Shown piece by piece: positions 12,301-21,296 of a stretch of DNA of 64,000 nt. The position numbers and the translations under genes were made by a program. Position 1 is the first letter of the stretch. Every line of letters begins with the position of its first letter. Source of the stretch: Ephydatia muelleri (lineage: Eukaryota > Porifera > Demospongiae > Spongillida > Spongillidae); NCBI GenBank assembly GCA_013339895.1, contig JABACO010000056.1, positions 1-64,000 on the forward strand. Direction: 5' to 3'. The notes under the pieces are model-generated. The model made no database searches. It saw nothing but the letters and a program-made list of their open reading frames with translations, and was not told where the DNA came from.

Positions 12301-15300
12301 ACAGTCACAGATGCGATCGGCAGTGGTTCACCATCAGTCACAGATGCGATCAGCAGCGGTTCACCATCAGTCATTGATGCGATCACTGCTGCCGGTTCGT
12401 CATCAGTCATAGATGTGATCGCTGCTTCCGGTTCGTCATCAGTCATAGATGCCGGGTTGCCTTCAAGAAGAAGAGAGTTTCGGCCGTGGCTGGTTGCTTT
12501 TTACTTGCAACAAGAGCGGGGCAATTTATATTTCTATATTCATGCATTATAGACTACCTTACCTGAACAGCGCGCCCATTCTTCTAAAAGATGCACTCTT
12601 TTAAAAAAATAACTCATTTTACGTAGCTGAGCGCAATTTGTGGCCAGTGTTCTTAGCTGCGGTTCGCGATACTTATGTAACACACTTGTGGCGTATAAAC
12701 AAACACTTACTTTAGATTAGTGCTAAAATATACTGTATAACATTTAAGATGGCGGACACTCGTAAAACTCGATGCGGTCCCTAGAGCTTGTCTATAAACA
12801 GAATTTTTATTTCATAAAAACAGCAATATCAATAGTCCCTTCAATTCTGAAAAAAAAAAATTCTGTTTATCGATCCGGAAACCATCTCTATTTAGAAATC
12901 TGCGCTATGATGATAAATTTTATTTAACCCTTTCACCACCTACTAAAGTGAAATATATATACAGATTCTACGTAAATTGAGCTTCAATTTGATGCTAAAG
13001 AAATCATTACCAGGCCAGAAATGGAAAGGTTATGAGCCTGCAAAGTTGCACATTTTCTGGAAAAATTAATTATTCAGTGCAGTATATTTCGTAAACCATT
13101 AAGGTTATTACCATAAGAACCGGTTCAAGTAACATTCATCCTTAGATGAACAAATATGAATAATTGCATCAGGATTGGAATATGTGAAGCACGCACTTAC
13201 CCCACTTATAATGGAATGACCCGTGTACAAGTTCACGTCTTACTTACTTGTACATGTCACATGACTTACTTGTCTCTTCTCATCCTCACAGACAATACAC
13301 TGCTAGGGAAGCCATACTCATAAACAAACTTCCTGCTCACATCATCCCAAATCAGCACTAAATAGGATAGAGTATACATATGGTCTGGTGAGTACAACAT
13401 GTGCACACAAACATAGGACGGTAAACTGCACAAGTTCATTAACATGAAACCCATCTATACTTTACACTATTAATATGTATCTCGATCGTAAAACATATTA
13501 ATATGAATTATAATATGCATACAATATCTACACGTTGACAAACAATACTTCAAAAATGGGGGTACAAAAGTGTAGATAGCAAGGTTAAACATCCAAATAA
13601 CTAAATAACAAATTCTGTTCTTATGTTCAAATCACTTAATTGTTAATAATTCTGCATTGATTCAAGATTAAGTGACCACTTATATTCAAGTTATAACTAT
13701 TAATGATACTTAATAATACTTAGTTACTTAGCTTATTATACTGTAACTTAAAAAAATCAACTGATTGCACTGTAAAGTTATTGATGGCCAAACATGATTT
13801 TTGGAAATTTGATTATGAGTCATCTGCATATTTTTTAACATTAACAGATAAGTACAGTACATGTATATACGACTTAAAATTTTATTGATTTTATTTACGA
13901 TTGTGAAACGTATATACAGATACAGTGATGTGCAGTGTAATTTTCTTTGTCTCATTTTCAGTCCAATGTACATTGTACATGTACAGTACGCTAAGCTGTG
14001 CACACTATATGTACATCCAACAGCGTTACTAACGGATGACTGGACATGTTAGAAACAGTTGCAATAATAAATACAGTAGCTGAATTCCATAATTAAGTAG
14101 GCTCTTATTGGAAGTTATCCTCTCATCCACATAGCTGCATCAGAAAAGTATAAGGCTTTATTAATTGTGTGCACAAATGTACTGGCATGTACAGTACATG
14201 ACCAGTACGTGTGCTAACCTCATGCGTGCACATGGTACGTGTGCTAACCTCATGCATGCACATGTACGTGTGCTAACCTCATGAAACCGTTTCACTACAT
14301 GTAACATCATTCGCACACGTAATGCACATGTATCTCTTCACCTGGTAAGGCATCTCTATGCCTGCACGCGTCGTCCTGAACCCACACACCACAGCACAAC
14401 TCCAAACTCACCTGTTCCTATCAGGGAACTTGGGCGAACTGGCCTCCGCCTACCACCGCCACTAAGTTGGTCCTCTCCAACATTCCACATGCCCCAAGCC
14501 ACCACAAATGGCATAGTCTAATATGATAGGAAACGAAAGAAGAGAGGGGGAGGAGAGGGAGGGTGAGGAGAGGAGAGGGGAGAGAGCGGAGGGAGGGGGA
14601 AGAGAAGGGAGGAGAGAGTGAAGAAGGAAAAGGGAAGAGAATGATGAAAAAGTTGCATAATACTTTGCAAGAGGGGTGCATTACGTGGCAGTTTTTAAAA
14701 GGAGCAGTACCTCATTGGTACAGGACACAGTGCGCATGTGTCACTTTTACCAGACATGCTGACCTCACCTAGGTGGGTCTTCTCTGCAAGGGCTCCACAT
14801 TGAATACCTGGGCCCCTCCCTCCTTGGCCACAGCAAAGCAACCTGAGGGCAATGGTGCGCATGTAAAGGGAAACAATTCCATACGATGGAAGTTGTAGCA
14901 ATCATACGACATTCATGACAAAGTCAGGGAAGCTGGACGGGTGGAATTTGACGAAAGTGAAAAGTTAGTTCACTCACGAGCCCTTCGGCCCGACCTCAGA
15001 CCCTAGACCCTTCCATTTCCCTATCATACTACCAGACGCTTGCTAGGCCTATGCACACTTATGGTTAGGAAATCGTAAGTCGGGGTCACCGTTCATCGGC
15101 TGTGCACAAAAGCTACCTCGAAACTAAATATATCTATGCACCTAGGGCTACCACATTTGAACTCTCTGCGTCAATTACACTGTACCTGTATGGTCACAAC
15201 CGTACAGTATCTAACATGTAGTGACTACAGCCGACACCAGACCTAATGCATACACCTCACAAGTGACATCTTCTTCGCGCTGAAGCTTGTTTCATACCAG

Positions 15301-15363
15301 CAACAGTTACTTACCCTGGTCCTGATTGAATCGTATCTTCAGCACCCCTCTAGAGGGTGGCAT
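388..15363 (-). CDS. WDR45: WD-repeat PI3P-effector WDR45/WIPI4, ten exons
   Basis: Beta-propeller (PROPPIN) protein. The family binds PI3P on the forming autophagosome and recruits ATG2. Exons, 5' to 3' on minus: 15363-15315, 14842-14769, 14517-14412, 13357-13270, 7010-6916, 5574-5495, 4596-4471, 3957-3770, 2192-2074, 494-388. All have GT donors and AG acceptors with matching phases. The product is about 344 residues (human WIPI4 is about 360). Recognisable blocks are RFNQDQ in exon 1, NVEP in exon 2, LIWDD and LSVRMR in exon 4, VFSFP in exon 5, MAFPG in exon 6, SCLAIDQQG in exon 7, the lipid-binding LRRG (about residues 225-228) and SDKGTVH in exon 8, SYVDSQW in exon 9, and AVCMDGS with an acidic C-terminus in exon 10. 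SYVDSQW and the tail favour WDR45 over WDR45B. Exon 2 lacks one base and exon 3 lacks two compared with the frame that homology and splice phase require. The other eight exons are clean, so I treat the gene as real with local sequence errors. Certainty of family is high. Confidence 0.9.
495..2073. other. Last intron of the WDR45 gene
   Basis: GT-AG intron on minus. A G-rich tract sits near 1455-1476 and an A-rich run near 1583. No gene or mobile element is recognised in it. Confidence 0.7.
2806..3768. repeat. 26-bp minisatellite, about 37 copies
   Basis: Contiguous units of ctgctacatacactctactg plus tacacg, varying mainly at the last base (g/a) and at ctct/ctgt. The ctgt variants recur in blocks about 130 bp (five units) apart, near 3315 and 3445, so a higher-order pattern exists. 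The array fills most of the intron between WDR45 exons 8 and 9 and ends at the exon 8 splice donor. The 26-bp unit has no stop in any frame of one strand, which creates long meaningless open frames. Confidence 0.95.
3991..4090. repeat. 12-bp tandem repeat followed by TG-rich tract
   Basis: Five copies of gtggtaatgggt from 3991 to about 4050, then tgtgtatg-type sequence. It lies in the intron between WDR45 exons 7 and 8. Confidence 0.85.
4612..5205. repeat. GA-rich polypurine tract (ggagggaga-type repeat)
   Basis: About 600 bp of almost pure purine on plus, built from gggaggagggaga-like units, interrupted near 4665-4725. On the WDR45 coding strand it is polypyrimidine and runs almost to the exon 7 acceptor. 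Open frames here are low-complexity artefacts. Confidence 0.95.
5994..6043. repeat. 17-bp tandem repeat, three copies
   Basis: gttgatataatgaaatg repeated three times within the intron between WDR45 exons 5 and 6. Confidence 0.85.
6161..6780. mobile_element. Foldback (inverted-repeat) element
   Basis: The segment 6161-6320 reappears as an imperfect reverse complement at 6626-6780. Shared blocks include ggtattgcaattctgcagt, gtttctaacgtct and cccaattag. The roughly 300-bp spacer has no recognised gene. This is a typical non-autonomous foldback layout inside a WDR45 intron. No target duplication could be fixed. Confidence 0.65.
7933..10522 (+). CDS. Putative DDE-type transposase, C-terminus frameshifted
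   Basis: An open frame of 825 codons (7933-10410). The N-terminal third has Cys/His clusters ([17 protein letters not shown]) that may bind zinc, followed by an acidic, Ser-rich linker. The C-terminal half has a candidate acidic triad: [21 protein letters not shown] and [12 protein letters not shown]. It resembles uncharacterised cnidarian and sponge transposon proteins with the same DFSEN, SDG and SHGK blocks; that is from memory, and the superfamily is unassigned. The frame ends at 10410 just after a run of five C (10401-10405). The +1 frame then continues with a plausible tail (TATGRSYTL ... [10 protein letters not shown]) to a stop at 10522. One extra C would explain this, giving an intact protein of about 862 residues. 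Confidence 0.75.
10592..10940. repeat. 45-bp tandem repeat, about seven copies, two alternating variants
   Basis: Units of roughly ggtgcacccgtgaagaagtc plus ggttgttgctcacatatatatgatt. One variant has cacatatatatg and the other catatacatg with an extra a in gaaagtc. They alternate regularly, so the true period is about 90 bp. The array lies just 3' of the transposase, inside the transposon. Confidence 0.9.
11181..12446 (-). CDS. Repeat-rich candidate protein inside the transposon
   Basis: A 421-codon frame opposite to the transposase. The N-terminus is six tandem 11-12-residue repeats ([12 protein letters not shown]-like). Next comes a short Pro/Ser and basic segment, then long His/Pro/Thr-rich tandem repeats (THAHH, TPAHH types) and degenerate C-terminal repeats. 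The DNA itself is tandemly repeated (33-bp units near 12290-12450, about 18-bp units near 11700-12030, 30-40-bp units near 11220-11640). The open frame may therefore be a by-product of stop-free repeats. No domain is recognised. Either a fast-evolving accessory protein of the element or a fortuitous frame. Confidence 0.3.
   Translation of the reverse strand: MTDDEPEAAITSMTDDEPAAVIASMTDGEPLLIASVTDGEPLPIASVTVNEPATIESVAIREPVAIEPSPSDNPGRMHSAGLFPHTARPVRGSSRTVKSEPPSPPPSPPIASTSNRRKKAQKLVDAASFTKATPTTPFHSHHITPAHLVTPAHHVTPAHHVSHAHISHAHITPAQHVSHTHITPAHHGLSRSPRLSRSPHLSRSRPSRSRHSCSPRHSRSPASLILTTSLTLTTSLTLTTLIHTHHVTYSLRTYIIHLTVLHTKLHPALHTILHMELHTILHTVLSHIILHTILHTVLSHIILHTVRYIALRTDFLQFAHILIHNMAHPIGQLVIVTSNQDSIGQQHQPTATVLDQKQRPVIVLNPHPTAMVLNQNPIVTLLGQNTTATVLEQKPAATVLDQNPIATVLHNRSEWDRLSCQ
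14205..14285. repeat. About 30-bp tandem repeat, three copies
   Basis: gtacgtgtgctaacctcatg with a variable gcatgcacat spacer, in the intron between WDR45 exons 3 and 4. Confidence 0.8.
14539..14640. repeat. GA-rich tract
   Basis: Polypurine on plus, similar in composition to 4612-5205 and again inside a WDR45 intron (between exons 2 and 3). Confidence 0.85.
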
Positions 15364-16440
15364 CTTACTTTACGTCATAAAAAAAAAATAGTGTAATTGC
15401 CGTATAAATAGAGAACCCCAAAAATAGCACATTGAACTACGTGCAAAATAGGAGGAATTATAGTTAATACCTTTTAAAATTAATTTCCAATCACTGAGTT
15501 GCATGTGTTCTACATGTACAGTGTACAACATTCTTATCAGTACTTCTTTATAGGCCGTCAGATATCCATGCATTTTGTGCAGTCAGTTTTTCGAATATTC
15601 TGTTAGTGTGTGGTCAGCTTGGAGGTACGTAAAGAAAAAGAAGGAAAAAAAAAAGAGCTCTGGAATCAGCAGCCGTGGAAATTGCCTAAATGCTGACGGT
15701 AACAAGCAAGGCGTTCTTGTTCCTGAACATGGCAAGCTGAAGTTAGAGTCGTCGACAATGAGCTATTCTTCAAGCGCTACAGTTTATATCAGTGATGGCT
15801 GCAGAGCTAAAGAAGAAATGCATGCATGGCTAGAAGTGTATGTAGTTGAAGCAGTTGAATAGGTGATAGTACTGGGGGCGAGGGTATGATAATGCTGCCT
15901 ATAATGACGCTGTATGCTTATGTACTCTGGCACATGACGTAGCATGAAATGCCGCAGTCTCCGAAATTGCCACTAAATAGAAAGCCATCCTCCTATTTGG
16001 AAATATCACGGATAACACTGTGTGGCGAAGGAGAAAGTGTTTTTTTTTCCCCTCCAAATTGCACAATCACAGGTTGCTTTCAATATGATATATGCTGTGA
16101 TAAAGGATTATGTGCATGTACCTCGCTAAACTCATAACGTCGCTAAACCCATGAGGGTCTGAGGCTCTTTCGTCAGGTGTCTGATTGCTGCTGGAGTGCT
16201 GGGACACATTGCAATTACGGATTTAGTTACGTTATTGTAGCTGCTGCGAACAATTATGAAACCGCTCCCTAGTTGGCATGATGAGTCTATCGTTATAGAA
16301 AGAGGTCTAAATGCTTCATTAATATTTATCCACGTGCAAATATGTTGCAGCAGCATTACTCATATAATGCACGACTGATCGGTATAACACGGTATTTCAG
16401 TGTGAATAATCAGACGTAGGATGCATTAGCGTGTGCATAA
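15364..16440. other. Region upstream of WDR45, no gene recognised
   Basis: The minus-strand WDR45 start codon is at 15363, so its promoter and 5' leader lie here. A short plus-strand open frame (15575-15862) has a lysine-rich low-complexity run and no recognisable domain. No clear TATA box or motif could be assigned. Confidence 0.5.
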
Positions 16441-16448
16441 TATAATTA

Positions 16449-16759
16449 TACCGGGTGTCCACGAAAGAACGCAATGCTTTTGAACGGGAATAACATTTGA
16501 TAGATTGCGTTCTTTCGTGGACACCCGGTATAAACAAGTAACTAAACACATTCTCTATGAGAAAGGTAGTGGCGTATAGGATTTGAAAGCAATGGCGGTG
16601 TAAAAAGGGAATAAGGGAAAATGTAATAGTCCTATATTTAGCACATCTATACAATATTATGTTGTTCGTGTGCTAAATATAGAACTTTACATTTTCCCTT
16701 ACTATTAGACCCTGGTTTCATTCAAATCTTATATTCCACCAAATTTTTCATAGAGAATG
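16449..16759. mobile_element. Two adjacent hairpin/foldback modules
   Basis: Module 1 is a perfect 27-bp inverted repeat (16449-16475 with 16504-16530, 28-nt loop) based on ccgggtgtccacgaaagaac. Module 2 has imperfect arms 16549-16644 and 16669-16759, sharing cattctctatga, gggaaaatgta and atatttagcac with their reverse complements. The layout suggests one MITE-like unit with a sub-terminal hairpin, or two nested insertions. No coding capacity. Confidence 0.7.
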
Positions 16760-17472
16760 AGGATTTTGTTCATAACGATTGTCACATAAAGGACATACAG
16801 TTGCCATCAAAATTCAGAGATGGTCTCGTTCCCAGACCTTAAACAGGCCATATACCACAAGCATCTGTTTATAGTCTCAGTATATAAGGCAACACTGTCT
16901 CATCCTCTGTCGCCTTGGACACATCCCTGATCGTCCTAATAGAAGGAGGCTATGGTTGGGGCTCTGAAACATATTAATTTGCCCACATGATAAGATATAA
17001 TATACATTAACGTATTCTAGTATGATAGAATGTCACTATCTGCTATCATTAATAGCACTAACATCATGAAGAAATTAACCTGCTACTTTTCTACTCATGC
17101 TCAGTGTCTGATTGCACTGTTGACTGACGTCACAAACACTGCATGTAGCCAAAAGATGGTGATTGTGCAAAAGGCATCGTACATGTTACAGCGCAACGTA
17201 CTATTCCTAAGAATAACCTTATTGATGCCACCTTTATAGCCCCTTAACATGCTACCTTTTGGTTCACACGAGAGTATCTACAAAAGAAAGGAGATGAATA
17301 CGAAAGCATTTGATATAAGTAGCGACAATGACAGTCATCACCGCTAGATTGGCACCAAATGATGCATATGGCTTCATCAATCAACAGTGTGGATATTTTT
17401 TGATATGGGATAAGAACGGGTACACCGGTACAGTATACATACCTGAAAGTGTGGCTACAAATGTTACTTACG

Positions 17473-17504
<32 letters not shown>

Positions 17505-18840
17505 TACCCCCTCAGTCATACACGGCACAGCCAAAAGTAATGAACAGCATAATGCAGGCAAGCTGTATTCTCTCACCATGCATTTTAGTTCACTACTTCT
17601 AGTGCCCCAAACAGACTAAAATATGCGGAAAGGTTTGCTTCAATACTTTCATCGGAGTTTGATATCGCAGCAAGGAATTCATGCACAGATACATTGATAA
17701 TTAATGTACAATTGAAGTGCGGGGGGGGGGGGGGGGGGGGAACTGAATAATTGCAACTTGTGTAAAACTCGCGTACGAGTGTAAACTTGTGGATGTGCGG
17801 CACTGTAGCAACTGGCTGATATATTCCCAGCATCTCATAGAACCTTTCACGGGATATCGATTGCACCTTCCAGAGCACAAACAAGTGTCTGGGTGAGTTG
17901 CGGGCGTGTCAGAGAAGGTAAGGTGACTGCATCACTGAGTTTTATTTGCTTTGTCCCCAAAGATATTGGGAGTAACATTGTCCTTGGATAGAATCAACAG
18001 TACAGTTTCATGAAGCATTTGTTCATCAAAATGGGTTCTTGTTATAGGAGCGATACACAAAGACTTTCAATTTGAAATCTGTCCGTGCTTGGTCTAATGA
18101 AGAACCACCTAAAATGAAGACACCTTCCCTCTTCAAAGATTCTATGCAATGGACCATTGCCAGAAATTTCGGACATCGACCCATAACTCAGTCTGGCTAG
18201 GAATTGAATATCAAAATTCTAAAACACTCTTTTGCCTACTTCTCTAGGTTCCTGAGTCACTTTTAGTGGTTGAGGTACTGAAAGTCTTCATTATAAATTC
18301 TTCACAATGATGTTCATGATCAGATGCATTTGATAGGCAGGTGGGTATCATTATGAACATATATGCATCTGTCTATATATCACATTCTGCGCTATATGTG
18401 ATGGCTTTTACTGTCGTTCTTGTGGTGGATTTTCCTGACTTCATATACAGCAACCTATTCAAAGAATGATACGGAAACGGAGCTACAATGCAATTAAATG
18501 GCGTCAAAGTTCAACGAATGGACTTATTGAGTTATTGCTACAGATAGTAATTGCGAGCGAGGAATCACTCGCAGTAATCATAATAGGTATTCGCAAATTA
18601 CTCGCAAATCACTCGCTCGCATAATGCATTTGCGGCACGTACCAGCTGCACGAAAGCGATATACCTATCTCGCGCACTTTTTTTATCGATCAACTTCCGT
18701 TCGGTTCGGAAATGAGACGTGGTTCTCGAGCGAAATCGATTAATTGTAGTGGCATAGATATCTAAAGTAGCTATGGTAGTGCTACTGCCTTTTCTTTTCT
18801 ACTGACCTTCTTTAGTTAATTCTGTTAGCGTTTGCAACGC
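16760..18840. other. Non-coding stretch with C and G homopolymers and a hairpin
   Basis: Contains about 32 C at 17473-17504, 20 G at 17721-17740, and an imperfect inverted repeat at 18549-18625 built on gcgagcga/tcgctcgc. Open frames across the homopolymers (poly-Pro or poly-Gly) are artefacts. One minus-strand frame at 17579 begins like a signal peptide but runs straight into the homopolymer. I see no supported gene. Confidence 0.6.
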
Positions 18841-18869
18841 CTACGCATTTTGTGATCCGCAACTTTGAT

Positions 18870-18999
18870 ATGGATGATTCCATCTGTGTGGCACCTGGTC
18901 CAATGAAAAAGTTGATCTCACCGATTGGCAATTGGAGGTTGGGATGTACTGTTATGTTCAGTGGGGAAAGAACAACGTTTAGGGAAATTCTTTACTGCG
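18870..18999 (+). other. Possible isolated coding exon
   Basis: An open frame starts with ATG at 18870 and ends at a good donor (gcg followed by gtaagaat). An acceptor-like tgtgtag at about 19033 opens a 39-nt second piece before another donor (atg followed by gtgagaac at about 19073). The phases do not join without a one-base shift, and no domain is recognised. Could be chance. Confidence 0.15.
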
Positions 19000-19413
19000 G
19001 TAAGAATAGGATAACATGCATTATTTGTGTAGGTCTAAAGAGCTGTTGAAGAAAAACTTAGCTGCAAACATGGTGAGAACTGCATTCACTAACAAGAACG
19101 AGCTAATAGCAATGTGAGTGGAAGGAAACAACAAACTAAAACTAGACCCTTTAGGAATAAAATGTGGCAAGGAGGCAACATTTCAATGTATTCATGCGCC
19201 ACAGGTGCATCTGAAGTAACAGCTTGGCCGCAATGCATAATTGCAATAGATGAGATGTGATAACATCTCAAACGCAAGCCTCACTGAATCTTGAAGTTCA
19301 TGAACACATGTAATACTACAACCTTAAACATTCTCCAGCGTCTTGCAATACAATATTAGCCAGGAAATGAATGTACTGTACTGTACTTTCTATTGTCCGA
19401 AGAATGTGGCATT

Positions 19414-19750
19414 CTACAATAGAGGGATGCTAGTGACTAGTTTACTAGTGGGCATCACAACTTGGAGGCAGTCACATGTAAACATGGAGGAGATGTGGTC
19501 ACCAGGCACAACATACTTTGTGACTGCATTGTGGAAATGTGTCACCATGCCCACATTGGAGTGCGGGTAGAGGTTGGCAACAACCTTACCTCCAGCCACA
19601 GCAAGACCCACCCAACTGATATAACTGAGTCCAAATTGAGTCATGGGCAGGACAGCAGCCTTGGAGGTGTTCGTCACATCACCGTTTTCATCCACAAACC
19701 TTATTGGAAGCGGGAGTGACAGCCACTGCTGCCGCACTCGCCACTGAAGC
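19414..19750 (-). other. Exon-like open frame of unknown function
   Basis: About 110 codons after a good acceptor (tttcttgcttcag just upstream on minus), with balanced amino-acid composition (LPLPIRFVDENG, GGKVVANLYPHSNVGM). No partner exon or family is recognised. It may belong to the mobile-element debris that follows. Confidence 0.25.
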
Positions 19751-19805
19751 AAGAAAACATCAAGAAAACAACCCTAAGTGTTCTGAGCTGGCGTGGGTTT
19801 TGCAT

Positions 19806-19990
19806 TCATGTAGTGGCTGAAAGTTATGTGGCATGGAGTAAAGAAGGCTACACAAACTGTTTCCACAATTGCCTCAAGAATTGCCACCCCCGAGTAGCAA
19901 AACCTAAATCTGTAACCATGAATGAAATTTATGGCCGCCTTAACTTACAACTGGTTAGGGCAAATGCTACATCCATCCTAACCAGGTTAA
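19806..19990 (+). pseudogene. Fragment of a retroelement-type reverse transcriptase C-terminus
   Basis: Plus-strand codons include EIYGRLNLQLVRANA, a block I recognise from the C-terminus of a reverse-transcriptase-like protein family common in sponge and cnidarian genomes. No catalytic RT motifs are present. A related fragment lies nearby on the other strand. Confidence 0.5.
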
Positions 19991-20159
19991 TTGTTGTTGT
20001 TTTGTCTGTGTGTAGATGTTATGATATGTATGTATTATTTAATAATGTCATTGTTGCAAAACAAAATAATGATCATATTATTTTATCAGTGGGGCAATTT
20101 TCTCTTAGTGAATTGTTCATTTCAAACATCTTACATTAACATATAATATGCTCCCAGTG

Positions 20160-20400
20160 AATGGAAAAGATGGTGATTAGTGCTGGTAGCAAAGACCAAC
20201 ATAGAAAATGAAGCCGAAAGCTGCTGGAGTGTTGTGATGAATTGTGAAACCCCAGGCAACCCCTACTCAAAGCACCGTATGATTCCACAGCAAAGGGGAC
20301 ACAAGTCCAGCCCAGTTCATTGCATTTAGCATCATTGTCATAGTGCTTTCTCACTTCTGCAGCCCTTTCAGCAGTAACTCCCGCTTCAGATACAATACTG
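20160..20400 (-). pseudogene. Second reverse-transcriptase C-terminal fragment, opposite strand
   Basis: Minus-strand codons include RKHYDNDAKCNELGWTCVPF and AVESYG, the segment that normally precedes the block seen at 19806-19990. The frame breaks after about 35 codons. The two pieces face opposite ways, so this is rearranged debris rather than one gene. Confidence 0.5.
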
Positions 20401-21069
20401 GAATTTAGCGGAGAATAATCTGCTCCAGATTACATCATCATATAGTTTTCTAGCCTCCATGAGGAACTAGATACATTTCACGCAAAAATAAACTTGTCGC
20501 TTCATTTTAGGTTCTGCCTGGTAATTTCTCACCCGTTCTCAATTTTCTTTTCAGGCTCTCTGCTTGATAATATCTGATACTACTTTGTTCAGAGGCCCTT
20601 TCTGCTCATGTTCATCTTCTTGGTTAATTACAACAATTAGCTAAACTGTAAGAAGACTCGATTGTGTGTATTTTAAAATGACTGCATAGTCAGATCAAAC
20701 CCTTTACGGAGTTCTAGCAAAACTTCCGATTCTGAACCATTATGATGCAATCATTTTCACTTGAAAGTAGATGCTCTGCTTTGTCTATTTTTTAATATGA
20801 ATGCTGTTAAAAAATCTAATCAGTCAACTGCAAAATGTATATAATACAAAGAATTTAAATGATCAGTCTTGTCTATTAGCAGCTCTCACAATATTGACTT
20901 TATTTAAGTGTTCAATGTGTATTGCTCTGAAGAGAGCTTAATGGCACTAAGCGAAATTTCTGTTAGTGTATATTCTCCAATTGAGGCAGTGCTGACCACA
21001 ACATGACTGCTGGATTAAGCAAAGTCAGTAACATTTTACATGCATTGAGTCAAAGTCAATGTAGGTTAC
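20401..21069. other. 3' flank of the NIDO/FN3 receptor gene
   Basis: No confident exon. On minus a short open stretch near 20565-20635 (DEHEQKGPLNKVVSDIIKQ then stop) could be a last cytoplasmic exon of the receptor or part of the retroelement debris. I cannot decide between them. Confidence 0.3.
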
Positions 21070-21296
21070 CTGTCCTTTTGTCAATGCTGGGCACCGCATC
21101 GAAAGATCTGTCAGAAAGAAGAATTAAAGGTAAATTGTTCTATTAAAGTCTATACAATTTTACCCTCTATTTTTCCTCATTATCAGTGCTGCTGCCACAA
21201 CTGCAGCCACTATCACAATGAGAAATATTACAATAACAGTTGCCAGAGTAGCTGAAACTGCTTTGACAGTGGAGTCACTGGACTGAACAGTCAGAA
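21070..21296 (-). CDS. Transmembrane and cytoplasmic-tail exons of the FN3 receptor
   Basis: Exon 21296-21164 begins after an acceptor (tttctcag) and encodes a Ser/Thr stalk. A helix of about 24 hydrophobic residues (ATLATVIVIFLIVIVAAVVA and on) follows, then a basic stop-transfer RKNR. Read through, the frame would stop at 21162-21160. However gg followed by gtaaaa is a donor, and 21107-21070 (38 nt, acceptor ttctgacag, donor gtaacc) continues it in phase with GSFDAVPSIDKRT. The tail is short in either case. Confidence 0.7.

Larger units (their letters stand above)
7481..13222 (+). mobile_element. DNA transposon with about 435-bp terminal inverted repeats
   Basis: The left end (7481 to about 7920) and right end (about 12787-13222) are reverse complements, both starting GGGTCATTCCA. 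They share long blocks such as ctgaataattaatttttcc and ggtggtgaaagggtt. GTGT flanks both ends (7477-7480, 13223-13226), a plausible 4-bp target duplication. The element carries a transposase on plus, a 45-bp tandem array, and a repeat-rich minus-strand frame. It sits inside the 6.3-kb intron between WDR45 exons 4 and 5, opposite in orientation to the host gene. The long TIRs and 4-bp duplication would fit the Sola superfamily, but I cannot confirm that. Confidence 0.85.

Noticed and set aside
12040-12552. Plus-strand frame of 170 codons with [11 protein letters not shown] repeats
   Set aside because: Antisense reading of the repeats of the minus-strand frame in the transposon; equally repeat-driven and less protein-like.
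17244-17884. Frames with poly-Gly or poly-Pro, one with a signal-peptide-like start
   Set aside because: They depend on C and G homopolymers of uncertain length, and no partner exon was found.
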